From: Azospirillum sp. TSO35-2
Lineage (GTDB): Bacteria > Pseudomonadota > Alphaproteobacteria > Azospirillales > Azospirillaceae
DNA length: 64,000 nucleotides
NCBI RefSeq assembly: GCF_003116095.1
Contig: NZ_LGRA01000021.1
Coordinates: 1,958,766-2,022,765 of the forward strand
Direction: 5' to 3'
Shown here: positions 48,368 through 57,735 of the stretch, one piece after another
Layout: the number at the start of each line of letters is the position of its first letter
Position numbering within the stretch: the first letter of the stretch is position 1
Translations under genes and position numbers: made by a program
The notes under the pieces: generated by a model
What the model saw: only the letters and a program-made list of their open reading frames with translations
What the model was told of the DNA's origin: nothing
Database searches by the model: none

Positions 48368-48937
48368 ATGCTCATGAAAATTCTCGACCGCCTTGAGGAG
48401 ACGCTGATCGCCTCGCTCATGGCGGTGGCGACGCTCGTCATCTTCGCGGCCGTCGTCCATCGTTACCTGTCCGGCCTGCCGGTGATCCAGGACTATGTGC
48501 TGCACTGGAACCTCGCCTGGGCACAGGAGCTGTGCATCTACCTGTTTGTCTGGATGGCCAAGTTCGGCGCCGCCTATGGCGTGCGCACCGGAATCCATGT
48601 CGGCGTCGACGTCATCATCAACCGGATGGAACCGGGGCTGCGCGGCAAGTTCGTGCTGTTCGGCCTGGGCGCCGGCGCGCTGTTCACCGGCGTCGTCGGG
48701 TCGCTGGGCGCCCGCTTCGTCTGGCACATGTCGGAAACCGACCAGGTGTCGGCCGACCTGGAATGGCCGATGTGGATCATCTATCTGGCGGTCCCGCTCG
48801 GCTCCTACCTGATGTGCTTCCGCTTCCTCCAGGTCGCCTGGACCTTCATCCGCACCGGCCTGCTGCCGCACCACGACCACGCCCAGGTCGACGGCATCGA
48901 TCCGGTCGAAGCCGCCAACGAGGGAGGCCCGGCATGA
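48368..48937 (+). CDS. dctQ: TRAP transporter small membrane subunit DctQ
   Basis: A 189-residue protein with four membrane helices (about 18-38, 55-75, 95-118, 135-160). The segment WAQELCIYLFVWMAKFGAAYGV is the conserved E-L-x-(6)-W core of DctQ proteins (quoted in part), followed by HVGVDVIINRM. It joins DctM to form the sodium-driven permease. GGGAGA eight bases upstream supports the first of two nearby ATGs. The stop overlaps the dctM start by four bases. Confidence 0.9.
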   Translation: MLMKILDRLEETLIASLMAVATLVIFAAVVHRYLSGLPVIQDYVLHWNLAWAQELCIYLFVWMAKFGAAYGVRTGIHVGVDVIINRMEPGLRGKFVLFGLGAGALFTGVVGSLGARFVWHMSETDQVSADLEWPMWIIYLAVPLGSYLMCFRFLQVAWTFIRTGLLPHHDHAQVDGIDPVEAANEGGPA

Positions 48938-50232
48938 ACGCGCTCATCATCTTCGGGCTTCTGCTCACCCTCATGCTCACCGGCATGCCGATCTCGATCT
49001 CGCTCGGCCTGACGGTGCTGTCCTTCCTGTTCTTCATGACCGACGTGCCGATCGACGCGGTGGCGCTGAAGCTGTTCACCGGCATCGAGAAGTTCGAGAT
49101 CATGGCGATCCCGTTCTTCATCCTGGCCGGCAACTTCCTGACCCACGGCGGCGTCGCCCGCCGGATGATCAACTTCGCCACGGCGATGGTCGGCCACTGG
49201 CACGGCGGGCTGGGGCTGGCCGGCGTCATGGCCTGCGCCCTGTTCGCCGCGGTGTCGGGCTCCAGCCCGGCCACGGTGGTCGCCATCGGCTCGATCATCC
49301 TGCCGGCGATGGTGACCCAGGGCTTCCCGAAGAACTTCGGCGCCGGCATCATCACCACCTCGGGCGCGCTGGGCATCCTGATCCCGCCGTCGATCGTCAT
49401 GGTGATGTATTGCGTCGCCACCACCGGCCACCCGCAGGCGGCGTCGATCGGCCAGATGTTCATCGCCGGCGTGGTGCCGGGCATCCTGCTGGCCTGCTTC
49501 CTCGGCTTCACCACCTGGTTCCGTGCCCGCAAGTTCGGCTATCCGCGCCTGCCCAAGGCCAGCCTCGCCCAGCGCCTGCACGCGCTGCGGGAAAGCTTCT
49601 GGGGCCTGCTGCTGATCATCGTGGTGATGGGCGGCATCTATTCCGGCGTCTTCACCCCGACGGAAGCGGCGGCGATGGCCGCGGTCTATGCCTTCGTCGT
49701 CGCGGTCTTCGTCTACAAGGACATGCCGCTCAGCCGCGTGCCGAAGGTGCTGCTGGACAGCGCCAGCATGTCGGCGATGCTGCTCTACATCATCACCAAC
49801 GCCGTGCTGTTCTCGTTCCTGATGACGTCGGAGCAGATCCCGCAGAACATGGCGGCCTGGATCCTCGGCCAGAACATGGGCGTCTGGGTCTTCCTGCTGG
49901 TGGTGAACATCCTGCTGCTGGCGGCCGGCAACTTCATGGAGCCGTCGTCGATCGTGCTGATCATGGCGCCGATCCTGTTCCCGGTCGCGATGAAGCTGGG
50001 CATCGACCCGGTCCATTTCGGCATCCTGATCATCGTCAACATGGAGGTCGGCATGTGCCACCCGCCGGTCGGCCTGAACCTCTACGTCGCCTCGGGCATC
50101 ACCAAGATGGGCATCACCGAGCTGACGGTGGCGGTGTGGCCGTGGCTGCTGACCATGCTGATCTTCCTCGGCCTGATCACCTATGTGCCGGCGATCACTC
50201 TGTGGTTCCCGCGGCTGCTCGGCTTCATGTAA
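48934..50232 (+). CDS. dctM: TRAP transporter large membrane subunit DctM
   Basis: A 432-residue polytopic protein with about 12 membrane segments and two re-entrant hairpins; it is the sodium/substrate symporter of the TRAP system. SGSSPATVVAIGSIILPAM near residue 108 and GILIPPSIVMVMY near 148 form the first substrate/sodium site, and FTPTEAAAMAAVYAF near 240 begins the second half. NMEVGMCHPPVGLNLYV near 370 is the matching C-terminal site. Its ATG overlaps the dctQ stop and follows AGGGAGG. A 13-bp terminator stem follows the gene. Confidence 0.95.
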   Translation: MNALIIFGLLLTLMLTGMPISISLGLTVLSFLFFMTDVPIDAVALKLFTGIEKFEIMAIPFFILAGNFLTHGGVARRMINFATAMVGHWHGGLGLAGVMACALFAAVSGSSPATVVAIGSIILPAMVTQGFPKNFGAGIITTSGALGILIPPSIVMVMYCVATTGHPQAASIGQMFIAGVVPGILLACFLGFTTWFRARKFGYPRLPKASLAQRLHALRESFWGLLLIIVVMGGIYSGVFTPTEAAAMAAVYAFVVAVFVYKDMPLSRVPKVLLDSASMSAMLLYIITNAVLFSFLMTSEQIPQNMAAWILGQNMGVWVFLLVVNILLLAAGNFMEPSSIVLIMAPILFPVAMKLGIDPVHFGILIIVNMEVGMCHPPVGLNLYVASGITKMGITELTVAVWPWLLTMLIFLGLITYVPAITLWFPRLLGFM

Positions 50233-50270
50233 AGCCCTAAGTACAAAGGGGTCATAACCCGGTCCGGCGC

Positions 50271-50307
50271 ACAGGCCGCGAAGTCCCACCCGGGCTTCGC
50301 GGCCTGT
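50271..50307 (+). terminator. terminator of dctPQM
   Basis: A 13-bp perfect stem (ACAGGCCGCGAAG and its complement) with an 11-base loop, then CGCGTTTCC. The T-run is short. Confidence 0.65.
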
Positions 50308-50404
50308 CGCGTTTCCAAGCGTTGCGTTCTTGTGCATTGAAGAGGGAAGGGGACGCGGCCTACACTCGCCGCTTCCTTGCCGCTCGCCAGACCAGAGGTT
50401 AGCC

Positions 50405-52456
50405 TTGTCGGCCCAATTCCTCCCCACCGCCTGCCCGCACGACTGCCCCAGCACCTGCGCCCTGGAGGTGGAGCGTCTCGCCCCCGACCGCATCGGCAAG
50501 GTGCGCGGTGCGGCGGAGAACAGCTACACCGCCGGCGTCATCTGCGCCAAGGTCAGCCGCTACGCCGAGCGGACGCATTCGCCCGACCGGCTGAAGACGC
50601 CATTGCTGCGCATCGGCCCCAAGGGCGGCGGCCAGTGGGCGCCGATCGGCTGGGACGAGGCGCTGGACCGCATCGCCGACGCCTTCCTGGCGGCCGAGCG
50701 CACCCACGGCGCCGAAGCGGTGTGGCCCTATTTCTACGCCGGGACCATGGGTCTGGTGCAGCGCGGCGCCATCCAGCGGCTGCGCCACGCCAAGGGCTAT
50801 TCGCGCCAGACCAGCACGGTGTGCGACACGCCGGCCAACATGGGCTGGCTCGCCGGCTATGGCGACATCCGCGGCGCCGACCCGCGCGAGATGGCGGAGA
50901 GCGACCTGATCGTCAACTGGGGCGGCAACCCGGTGGCGACCCAGGTCAACGTGATGACCCACGTCAGCCGCGCCCGCAAGGGCCGCGGGGCGAAGCTGGT
51001 CACCATCGACCCCTACCGCACCGGCACCGCCGAGGTGTCGGACCTGCACCTGATGCTGCGGCCGGGCACCGACGGGGCGCTGGCCTGCGCGGTGATGCAT
51101 GTGCTGTTCCGCGACGGCCACGCCGACCGCGCCTATCTCGCCCGGCTGGCCGCCGACACCGCGGCGCTGGAGGCGCATCTCGCCACCCGCACCCCCGAAT
51201 GGGCGGCCTCCATCACCGGCCTGACGGTGGCGGAGATCGAGGCGTTCGCCAAACTCTACGGCAGCACCAGGCGCGCCTACCTGCGCGTCGGCTACGGCCT
51301 GTCGCGCGCCCACAACGGCGCGGCCCAGGCCCACGCGGTGAGCTGCCTGCCGGTGGTGACCGGCGCGTGGCAGCACCGGGGCGGCGGCGCGCTCTATTGC
51401 TCGTCGGGCATCTACAAGATCGACAAGACCCTGTCGGAGGGGCTCGACCGGCTCGACAGATCGGTCCGCAGCTTCGACCAGTCGCGCATCGGCGCGGTGC
51501 TGACCGGCGACCCGCGCGACCTGACCAGCGGTCCGCCGGTGACGGCGATGCTGATCCAGAACACCAACCCGGCGGCGATCTGCCCGGATTCGACGCGCGT
51601 CCGCCGAGGCTTCCTGCGCGACGACCTGTTCGTCGCGGTGCACGAGCAGTTCATGACCGACACGGCCAAGCTGGCCGATCTGGTCATCCCCGCCACCACC
51701 TTCCTGGAGCATGACGACCTCTACCGCGGCGGCGGCCAGATGCACATCCTGATCGGCCGCAAGGTGATCGAGCCGCAGCACGAGGCGCGCGAGAACCATT
51801 GGGTGATCAGCGAGATCGCGCGGCGCGTCGGCGCCGAGCATCCCGGCTTCGGCATGACCGCGCTGGAGGTGATCGACGCGATGCTGAAGGCGTCCGACCT
51901 CGGCGACGCGGCGACGCTGACCGAACAGCGCTGGATCGACGCCCAGCCGGATTTCGAGACCTCGCATTTTCTCAACGGCTTCGCCCATCCCGACGGCAAG
52001 TTCCGCTTCGCGCCGGACTGGGCGGCGCTCGGCCCCTATGGCGGCATGCCGGCGATGCCGGACCACATGGCGCCCGGCCGCGACGCCGACGCCGAGCACC
52101 CGTTCCGCCTCGTCACCGCGCCGGCCCGCCAGTTCCTCAACACCTCCTTCGCCGAGACGGTGACCTCGCAGCGCCGCGAAGGCCGCCCGACCGCGCTGAT
52201 CCACCCGGAGGACATGGCCGGGCAGGGGCTGGCCGACGGCGACGCGGTGCGGCTGGGCAACGGGCAGGGCAGCGTGGTCGTCCACGCGAAGCCGTTCGCC
52301 GGCGTGCCGCGCGGCGTGGTGATCGTCGAAGGCATCTGGCCCAACGGCGCTTTCGTCGAGGGCATCGGCATCAACAGCCTGACCTCGCCGGAACCGGTCC
52401 CGCCCGCGGGCGGCGCGGCGTTCCACGACACGGCGGTGTGGCTGCGGGCGGCGTAG
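50405..52456 (+). CDS. molybdopterin-dependent oxidoreductase (DMSO reductase family)
   Basis: A 683-residue cytoplasmic protein. The N-terminal CPHDCPSTC plus a later Cys in GVICAKV form a [4Fe-4S] site. Mo-bis-MGD contacts follow: GTMGLVQRGAIQRL, VNWGGNPVATQ, IDPYRTGTA and VIPATTFLEHDD. The C-terminal dinucleotide domain begins near LVTAPARQFLNTSF (about 570). No Tat signal is present, so it acts in the cytoplasm, like assimilatory or BisC-like members; the substrate is not identifiable and no partner subunit is adjacent. The TTG start is chosen for AGAGG six bases upstream and because the domain begins immediately. Confidence 0.87.
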   Translation: MSAQFLPTACPHDCPSTCALEVERLAPDRIGKVRGAAENSYTAGVICAKVSRYAERTHSPDRLKTPLLRIGPKGGGQWAPIGWDEALDRIADAFLAAERTHGAEAVWPYFYAGTMGLVQRGAIQRLRHAKGYSRQTSTVCDTPANMGWLAGYGDIRGADPREMAESDLIVNWGGNPVATQVNVMTHVSRARKGRGAKLVTIDPYRTGTAEVSDLHLMLRPGTDGALACAVMHVLFRDGHADRAYLARLAADTAALEAHLATRTPEWAASITGLTVAEIEAFAKLYGSTRRAYLRVGYGLSRAHNGAAQAHAVSCLPVVTGAWQHRGGGALYCSSGIYKIDKTLSEGLDRLDRSVRSFDQSRIGAVLTGDPRDLTSGPPVTAMLIQNTNPAAICPDSTRVRRGFLRDDLFVAVHEQFMTDTAKLADLVIPATTFLEHDDLYRGGGQMHILIGRKVIEPQHEARENHWVISEIARRVGAEHPGFGMTALEVIDAMLKASDLGDAATLTEQRWIDAQPDFETSHFLNGFAHPDGKFRFAPDWAALGPYGGMPAMPDHMAPGRDADAEHPFRLVTAPARQFLNTSFAETVTSQRREGRPTALIHPEDMAGQGLADGDAVRLGNGQGSVVVHAKPFAGVPRGVVIVEGIWPNGAFVEGIGINSLTSPEPVPPAGGAAFHDTAVWLRAA

Positions 52457-52467
52457 GGTGTTGCGGC

Positions 52468-52605
52468 GGTTGCCCCCTCCCTAACCCTCCCCCGCTCCGC
52501 GGGAGAGGGGACTGCCGCCGCTCCTTCGTGCGACCGTTCCTTTCACCGCAAAGCTCCTGCCCCCTCCACCGCCATAGGCGGGGGAGGGATGGGGAGGGGG
52601 CAACC
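52468..52605. repeat. 28-bp inverted repeat element upstream of recJ
   Basis: GGTTGCCCCCTCCCTAACCC and eight further bases (52468-52495) reappear as reverse complement with two mismatches at 52578-52605. Between them are a smaller CCGCGGG-type stem and unique sequence. The whole fills the gap between the oxidoreductase and recJ and resembles the other C-rich palindromic elements of the window. Confidence 0.7.
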
Positions 52606-52716
52606 AGCTCGACAACTCCCCACCCCCACATCCCACCCCTGCCCACGCCCGCCGTGCAGCGCGTGCGTATGTCTGCTATGGCTGTGCCCCCATCCCCGAC
52701 CGCGCGTAGCACCGCC

Positions 52717-54519
52717 ATGACCGACACCGCCGCCTTCCTGAACGTCGCCCAGTCGCTGTCCGGCAAGCGCTGGCAGGCGCGGCCCTGCGACGTGCGGCAG
52801 GCGATGGCGCTGACCCAGGGGCGCGGGCTGCCGGAGATCGTCGGCCGGGTGCTGGCCGCCCGCGGGGTGACCGAGGAGAGCTGCGAGACCTTCCTCAACC
52901 CGACCCTGAAGGCGCTGCTGCCCGACCCGTCGCGTTTCCGCGACATGGACGTCGCGGCCGAGCGCATCGCCCGCGCCATCCGCGACGGCGAGCCGGTGGC
53001 GGTGTTCGGCGACTACGACGTCGACGGCGCGACCTCCGCCGCCCTGCTGCGCCGCTTCTTCCATTCGGTGGGCGCCGAGCTGAGGGTCTATGTCCCCGAC
53101 CGCATCACCGAGGGCTACGGCCCGAACGCCGCCGCCCTGCTGCGGCTGAAGGCGGAGGGGGTGCGGCTGGTGGTGACGGTCGATTGCGGCGTCTCCGCCT
53201 TCGCGGCGCTGGAGGCGGCGGCCGACGCCGGGCTGGAGGTGGTGGTGCTCGACCATCACGCCGCCGAGCCGCGCTTGCCGCCGGCCGTCGCCCTGGTCAA
53301 CCCCAACCGGCTAGACGAGGACGGCGCCTACCGCACGCTGTGCGCCGCCGGCGTCACCTTCATCACCATCGTCGCCGTCAACCGCGCCCTGCGCCAGTCC
53401 GGCTTCTACCAGAGCCAGGGCCGCGGCGAGCCGAACCTGATGGACTGGCTCGACCTCGTGGCGCTCGGCACCGTCTGCGACGTGGTGCCGCTGACCGGGC
53501 TGAACCGCGCGCTGGTCGCGCAGGGGCTGAAGGTGATGGCGCGCCGCGCCAACCCCGGCCTCGCCGCGCTCTCCGACGTCGCCGGCGTGAAGGAGAAGCC
53601 CGACGCTTACCACGCCGGCTATGTGCTCGGCCCGCGGGTGAACGCCGGCGGCCGGGTCGGGGCGTCCGACCTCGGCGCCCGGCTGCTGTCGACCGATGAC
53701 CCGGTCGAGGCGATGGAACTGGCCCAGCGGCTGGAGGGCCACAACGCCGAACGCCGCACCATCGAGCAGGCGGTGCTGGACGAGGCGCTGGAGCGGGTCG
53801 CCGCCGAGGCCGGCCGCGCGACCGACCTGGTCTTCGTCACCGGGGTCGGCTGGCACCCGGGCGTCATCGGCATCGTCGCCGCCCGCCTGAAGGAGCGCTA
53901 TAGCCGCCCCGCCTGCGTCATCGCGCTGGAGGAGTTGGCCGACGGCACGGTGATCGGCAAGGCGTCCGGCCGCTCGGTGCGCGGCGTCGACCTCGGCGCC
54001 GCGGTGATCGCCGCCCGGCAGGAGGGGCTGCTGATCGGCGGCGGTGGCCACCGCATGGCGGCCGGCTTCACCGTGGCCGGCGACAAGCTCGACCCGCTGC
54101 GCGACTTCCTGTCCGGCCGCATCGCCGAACAGCTTGCAGCCGCGCCGCTGGTGCCGACGCTGGAACTGGACGGCGCGCTGTCGGTCGGCGGCGCCAGCGT
54201 CGGGCTGGTGACGACGCTGGACAAGCTCGGCCCCTACGGCACCGGCAATTCCGAACCGCGCTTCGCCATCGCCGACGCCCGCATCGTCCGCGCCGACGTG
54301 GTCGGCGCCAATCACGTCCGCTGCATCCTGCAGGGCAACGACGGCGCCCGGCTGAAGTCGATCGCCTTCCGCGCGCTGGACAGCGACCTGGGCCAGGCCC
54401 TGCTGAACGGTCGCGGCGCCCCGTTCCATCTGGCCGGCATCCTGCGCATCGACCGCTGGAACGGATCGGAGGGCGTCCAGCTTCTGATCGACGACGCCGC
54501 CCCGGCGCGCTCGGCCTGA
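52717..54519 (+). CDS. recJ: single-stranded-DNA-specific exonuclease RecJ
   Basis: A 600-residue 5'-3' exonuclease used in recombination and mismatch repair. The DHH phosphoesterase domain shows FGDYDVDGATSAALL near 90, VTVDCGVSAF near 155 and LDHHAAEPRLP near 178. The DHHA1 domain ends with GGGGHRMAAGF near 447, followed by the OB-fold C-terminus (KLGPYGTGNSEPRF). All metal ligands appear present. Two in-frame ATGs lie 39 and 48 bases upstream; the chosen one gives the usual N-terminus (MTDTAAFLNVAQSLSGKRW). Confidence 0.94.
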   Translation: MTDTAAFLNVAQSLSGKRWQARPCDVRQAMALTQGRGLPEIVGRVLAARGVTEESCETFLNPTLKALLPDPSRFRDMDVAAERIARAIRDGEPVAVFGDYDVDGATSAALLRRFFHSVGAELRVYVPDRITEGYGPNAAALLRLKAEGVRLVVTVDCGVSAFAALEAAADAGLEVVVLDHHAAEPRLPPAVALVNPNRLDEDGAYRTLCAAGVTFITIVAVNRALRQSGFYQSQGRGEPNLMDWLDLVALGTVCDVVPLTGLNRALVAQGLKVMARRANPGLAALSDVAGVKEKPDAYHAGYVLGPRVNAGGRVGASDLGARLLSTDDPVEAMELAQRLEGHNAERRTIEQAVLDEALERVAAEAGRATDLVFVTGVGWHPGVIGIVAARLKERYSRPACVIALEELADGTVIGKASGRSVRGVDLGAAVIAARQEGLLIGGGGHRMAAGFTVAGDKLDPLRDFLSGRIAEQLAAAPLVPTLELDGALSVGGASVGLVTTLDKLGPYGTGNSEPRFAIADARIVRADVVGANHVRCILQGNDGARLKSIAFRALDSDLGQALLNGRGAPFHLAGILRIDRWNGSEGVQLLIDDAAPARSA

Positions 54520-54594
54520 CCGGACGCCGTTAAGGCGTTGGCGGGGTAGGGAAGGGCGGCACACAAAAAAGTGCCGGAGGGTGCAAAAAAGCGC

Positions 54595-54622
54595 TTGCGC
54601 TCCCCGGCCCCGATCTTTAGAA
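54595..54622 (+). promoter_or_regulatory. promoter of tRNA-Glu
   Basis: TTGCGC, 15-16 bases, then TTTAGAA, 21 bases before the tRNA 5' end. A-tracts (AAAAAA) just upstream could act as an UP element. Confidence 0.5.
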
Positions 54623-54642
54623 AGCGCGTCACCGCGAACGAC

Positions 54643-54718
<76 letters not shown>

Positions 54719-54748
54719 CTCTCTCCAGAGTGCGCGACACGCTTCAAG

Positions 54749-54776
54749 GGCCCGGCTGAACAAGCCGGGCCTTTTG
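54749..54776 (+). terminator. terminator of tRNA-Glu
   Basis: A 9-bp stem GGCCCGGCT / AGCCGGGCC, loop GAACA, followed by TTTTGCGTTT. Confidence 0.85.
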
Positions 54777-54839
54777 CGTTTGCCGATGCGGGTGTTTGGT
54801 GGTTGCCGACCCGCACCGCCCCACACAGCGTTGAACACG

Positions 54840-55880
54840 ATGACCGTCCCGGCCACAGCAGGTCCGACCGCCATGACCGTCGCCACCCCCGCCATTCCCC
54901 TCAGCGTCGCCCCGATGATGGACTGGACCGACCGGCATTGCCGGTACTTCCACCGTCTGCTGTCGCGCTCGACGCTGCTCTACACCGAGATGGTGACGAC
55001 CGGCGCCGTGCTGCACGGCGACCGCGAGCGGCTGCTGGGGTTCGACGTGGCGGAGCATCCGGTGGCGCTTCAGCTCGGCGGCTCCGACCCGGCCGACCTC
55101 GCCGCCTGCGCCCGCATCGCCGAAGAATGGGGCTATGACGAGGTCAACCTCAACGTCGGCTGCCCCAGCGACCGCGTGCAGTCCGGCCGTTTCGGCGCCT
55201 GCCTGATGGCGGAGCCCGATCTGGTGGCCCGGCTGGTCGGCGCAATGCGCGATGCGGTGTCGATCCCGGTCACCGTCAAGTCGCGCATCGCCATCGACGA
55301 GATGGAGGAGTGGCCGACGCTCGACCACTTCATCCGCACCGTCTCGGCCGCCGGCTGCAGCCATTTCATCGTGCACGCCCGCAAGGCGTGGCTGAAGGGC
55401 CTCAGCCCCAAGGAGAACCGGGACGTGCCGCCGCTGCGCTACGACCTCGTCCACCGGCTGAAGGCGGAGCACCCGCAACTGACCATCGCCATCAACGGCG
55501 GCATCAGGACGCTGGACGAGGCGGAGGCGCATCTGACCAAGCTCGACAGCGTGATGATCGGCCGCGCCGCCTACGAGACGCCCTACATCCTGGCCGACGC
55601 CGACCGCCGCCTGATGGGTGGCGCCCCCGGTCCCGACCGTCACGCGGTGATCGCGGCCATGCTGCCCTACATCGAGGCGCGCATGGCCCGCGGCACGCCG
55701 CTGTCCTCGATCACCCGTCACATGCTCGGTCTGTTCCAGGGCCTGCCCGGCGCCCGCGCCTACCGCCGCCACATCGCCGAGAACGCCCACCGCCCCGGCG
55801 CCGGCCCGGAGGTGTTGGAACGTGCGGCTTCCCTGGTGCGCCGGCGTGGCTCTGGCGAGGATGTCGAAGAGGCGGCGTAA
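54840..55880 (+). CDS. dusA: tRNA-dihydrouridine(20/20a) synthase DusA
   Basis: A 346-residue FMN enzyme that reduces uridines in the D loop of tRNAs. LSVAPMMDWTDRHCRYFHRLL near the start is the DusA signature. The catalytic Cys is in NLNVGCPSDRV near 105, the phosphate-binding VKSRIAID and HARKAWLKGLSPKENR follow, and INGGIRTLDEA with MIGRAAYETPYIL bind FMN. The C-terminal helical domain (YRRHIAENAHRPGAGPEVL) is complete. A second ATG 33 bases later is possible, as the first ten residues are not conserved. It lies right after a tRNA gene, but no functional link is implied. Confidence 0.94.
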   Translation: MTVPATAGPTAMTVATPAIPLSVAPMMDWTDRHCRYFHRLLSRSTLLYTEMVTTGAVLHGDRERLLGFDVAEHPVALQLGGSDPADLAACARIAEEWGYDEVNLNVGCPSDRVQSGRFGACLMAEPDLVARLVGAMRDAVSIPVTVKSRIAIDEMEEWPTLDHFIRTVSAAGCSHFIVHARKAWLKGLSPKENRDVPPLRYDLVHRLKAEHPQLTIAINGGIRTLDEAEAHLTKLDSVMIGRAAYETPYILADADRRLMGGAPGPDRHAVIAAMLPYIEARMARGTPLSSITRHMLGLFQGLPGARAYRRHIAENAHRPGAGPEVLERAASLVRRRGSGEDVEEAA

Positions 55881-55937
55881 TGCTCATGGCGGGGCGGCGC
55901 TCGTTTTCCCGAAGTATACGAGGCGTTGGGCAATGTT

Positions 55938-56074
55938 GACACGGATGTCACGAATTTAGACACGGATGACACGGATTTTTATTATTGTCTTGCAAGGGCG
56001 GGGCTGGCGGGTCGTCCTGAGCGATGCCAAACGACATCCGTGCAATCCGTGTTCAAATCCGTGACATCCGTGGA
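55938..56074. repeat. long imperfect inverted repeat of CACGGAT units
   Basis: The left arm (55938-55978) carries three ACACGGATG-like units and the right arm (56033-56074) the reverse complement (CATCCGTG, ATCCGTG units), matching at roughly 33 of 40 positions. The arms enclose about 55 bases. It looks like a dispersed palindromic element. Confidence 0.7.
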
Positions 56075-56131
56075 GATCTTGCCCCCAACTCCAGAACGCC
56101 CCAACCGTCCCGGACCGCCCCAAGCCCGAGT

Positions 56132-56184
56132 GGAACACTGGAACACCCCCCGGAAACCTGTTTCACGGTGTTCCAAACGTTCCA
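56132..56184. repeat. inverted repeat with GGAACAC units
   Basis: GGAACACTGGAACACC is followed by GGTGTTCCAAACGTTCC; the core GGAACACC / GGTGTTCC is a perfect 8-bp stem with an imperfect extension. It stands 130 bases before thrC and might be regulatory or part of the repeat cluster. Confidence 0.5.
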
Positions 56185-56313
56185 TCCGGAGCCACCGGGC
56201 CAGAGCCACCGGGCGCCCCAACCGGACGGAATATGCGCCGTGCGTCCCGCACCGCTTGCGTGCGGGCGGGCACCTCGCTAACTATGCCCACTTCATCGGA
56301 CGGAGTTGAAACG

Positions 56314-57735
56314 GTGCGGTACGTCAGCACGCGGGGCGCGGCCCCGGTCCTGGGTTTTGAAGACGTTCTCCTGGCCGGGCTGGCCCGTGACGGTGGGTTG
56401 TATGTGCCGGAGACTTGGCCGCAATTCACCGCCGACGACATCCGCGCGATGCGCGGTCTGCCCTACAGCGAGATCGCCGTCCGGGTGATGCTGCCCTTCC
56501 TGGGCGGCGCCATCGCCGAGGACGAGTTCCGCGCCATCGTCCAGGACACCTACGCCAGCTTCGACCACGCCGCGGTGACCCCGCTGGTGCAGATCGACCC
56601 GACAACCTGGGTGCTGGAGCTGTTCCATGGGCCCACGCTCGCCTTCAAGGACGTGGCGCTGCAACTGCTCGGCCGCCTGTTCGACCATGTGCTGACCAAG
56701 CGCGGCGAGCGGGTGACCATCGTCGGCGCGACCTCCGGCGACACCGGCTCCGCCGCGATCGAGGCCTGCCGCGACCGCCAGAACGTCGACATCTTCATCC
56801 TGCACCCGAAGGGCCGCACGTCGGAGGTGCAGCGCCGCCAGATGACCAGCGTCCTGTCGTCCAACGTCCACAACATCGCGCTGGACGGCACCTTTGACGA
56901 TTGCCAGGACCTGGTGAAGGCGATGTTCAACGACACCGCTTTCCGCGACAGGATGGGGCTGTCGGCGGTCAACTCGATCAACTGGGCCCGCATCATGGCC
57001 CAGATCGTCTACTACTTCACCGCCGCCGTGGCGCTGGGCGCGCCGGACCGCAAGGTCGCCTTCACCGTGCCGACCGGCAATTTCGGCAACGTCTACGCCG
57101 CCTACGGCGCCCGCGCCATGGGGCTGCCGGTCGAGACGCTGGTGGTGGGGTCGAACAGCAACGACATCCTGGCGCGCTTTTTCGCCAGTGGGAGCATGGT
57201 CGCGGCGCCCGTCGTGCCTACCTTGTCTCCCAGCATGGACATCCAGATCTCCTCCAACTTCGAACGGCTGCTGTTCGACCTGCTCGACCGCGACGGCGAC
57301 GCCGTGACGGCCGCGCTGAACCGCTTCCGCGCCGAGGGCAAGTTCGCGGTGACCGAGGCCCAGCTGGCCAAGGCGCTGGCGATCTTCTCCGGCCACCGCA
57401 TCGACGAGGCGGGCACCATGGCGACCGTCGCCCGGGTGTGGAAGGACAGCCTCTATCTGCTCGACCCGCACACCGCGGTCGGCGTCGGCGCCGCCCGTGC
57501 CGCCGCCGCGGCCGGCCGGGTCGATCCGACCGCGGCGATGGTGGTGCTCGCCACCGCCCATCCCGCCAAGTTCCCCGACGCGGTGGAAAAGGCGACCGGC
57601 CGCCGGCCGGACCTGCCGCCGCGCCTGTCCGATCTTTATGTGCGCGAGGAGCGCCTGTCCGACCTGCCGAACGATCTGAAGGCGGTTCAGGACTTCGTCA
57701 CCGCGCGCGCCCGCGCCGCCCAGGAGGCCGCATGA
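56314..57735 (+). CDS. thrC: threonine synthase ThrC
   Basis: A 473-residue PLP enzyme that converts O-phosphohomoserine to threonine. It belongs to the longer bacterial/fungal class: the N-terminus RYVSTRGAAP, the PLP lysine in FHGPTLAFKDVALQLLG near 112, GATSGDTGSAAIEAC near 150 and the glycine-rich VPTGNFGNVYA near 255. The GTG start is preferred, with CGGAG upstream and the family N-terminus (usually MKYVSTRG) directly after it; an ATG ten codons earlier is an alternative. The stop overlaps the next gene by four bases. Confidence 0.95.
   Translation: MRYVSTRGAAPVLGFEDVLLAGLARDGGLYVPETWPQFTADDIRAMRGLPYSEIAVRVMLPFLGGAIAEDEFRAIVQDTYASFDHAAVTPLVQIDPTTWVLELFHGPTLAFKDVALQLLGRLFDHVLTKRGERVTIVGATSGDTGSAAIEACRDRQNVDIFILHPKGRTSEVQRRQMTSVLSSNVHNIALDGTFDDCQDLVKAMFNDTAFRDRMGLSAVNSINWARIMAQIVYYFTAAVALGAPDRKVAFTVPTGNFGNVYAAYGARAMGLPVETLVVGSNSNDILARFFASGSMVAAPVVPTLSPSMDIQISSNFERLLFDLLDRDGDAVTAALNRFRAEGKFAVTEAQLAKALAIFSGHRIDEAGTMATVARVWKDSLYLLDPHTAVGVGAARAAAAAGRVDPTAAMVVLATAHPAKFPDAVEKATGRRPDLPPRLSDLYVREERLSDLPNDLKAVQDFVTARARAAQEAA

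Larger units (their letters stand above)
55881..56313. other. repeat-rich intergenic region before thrC
   Basis: This 430-base gap contains no credible gene. It holds two inverted repeats, listed separately, and is the least GC-rich spacer in this part of the window. The thrC ribosome site (CGGAG) is at its right edge. Confidence 0.6.

Noticed and set aside
55938..56184. CRISPR-like array
   Set aside because: Units are inverted rather than direct, irregularly spaced, and no cas genes are nearby.
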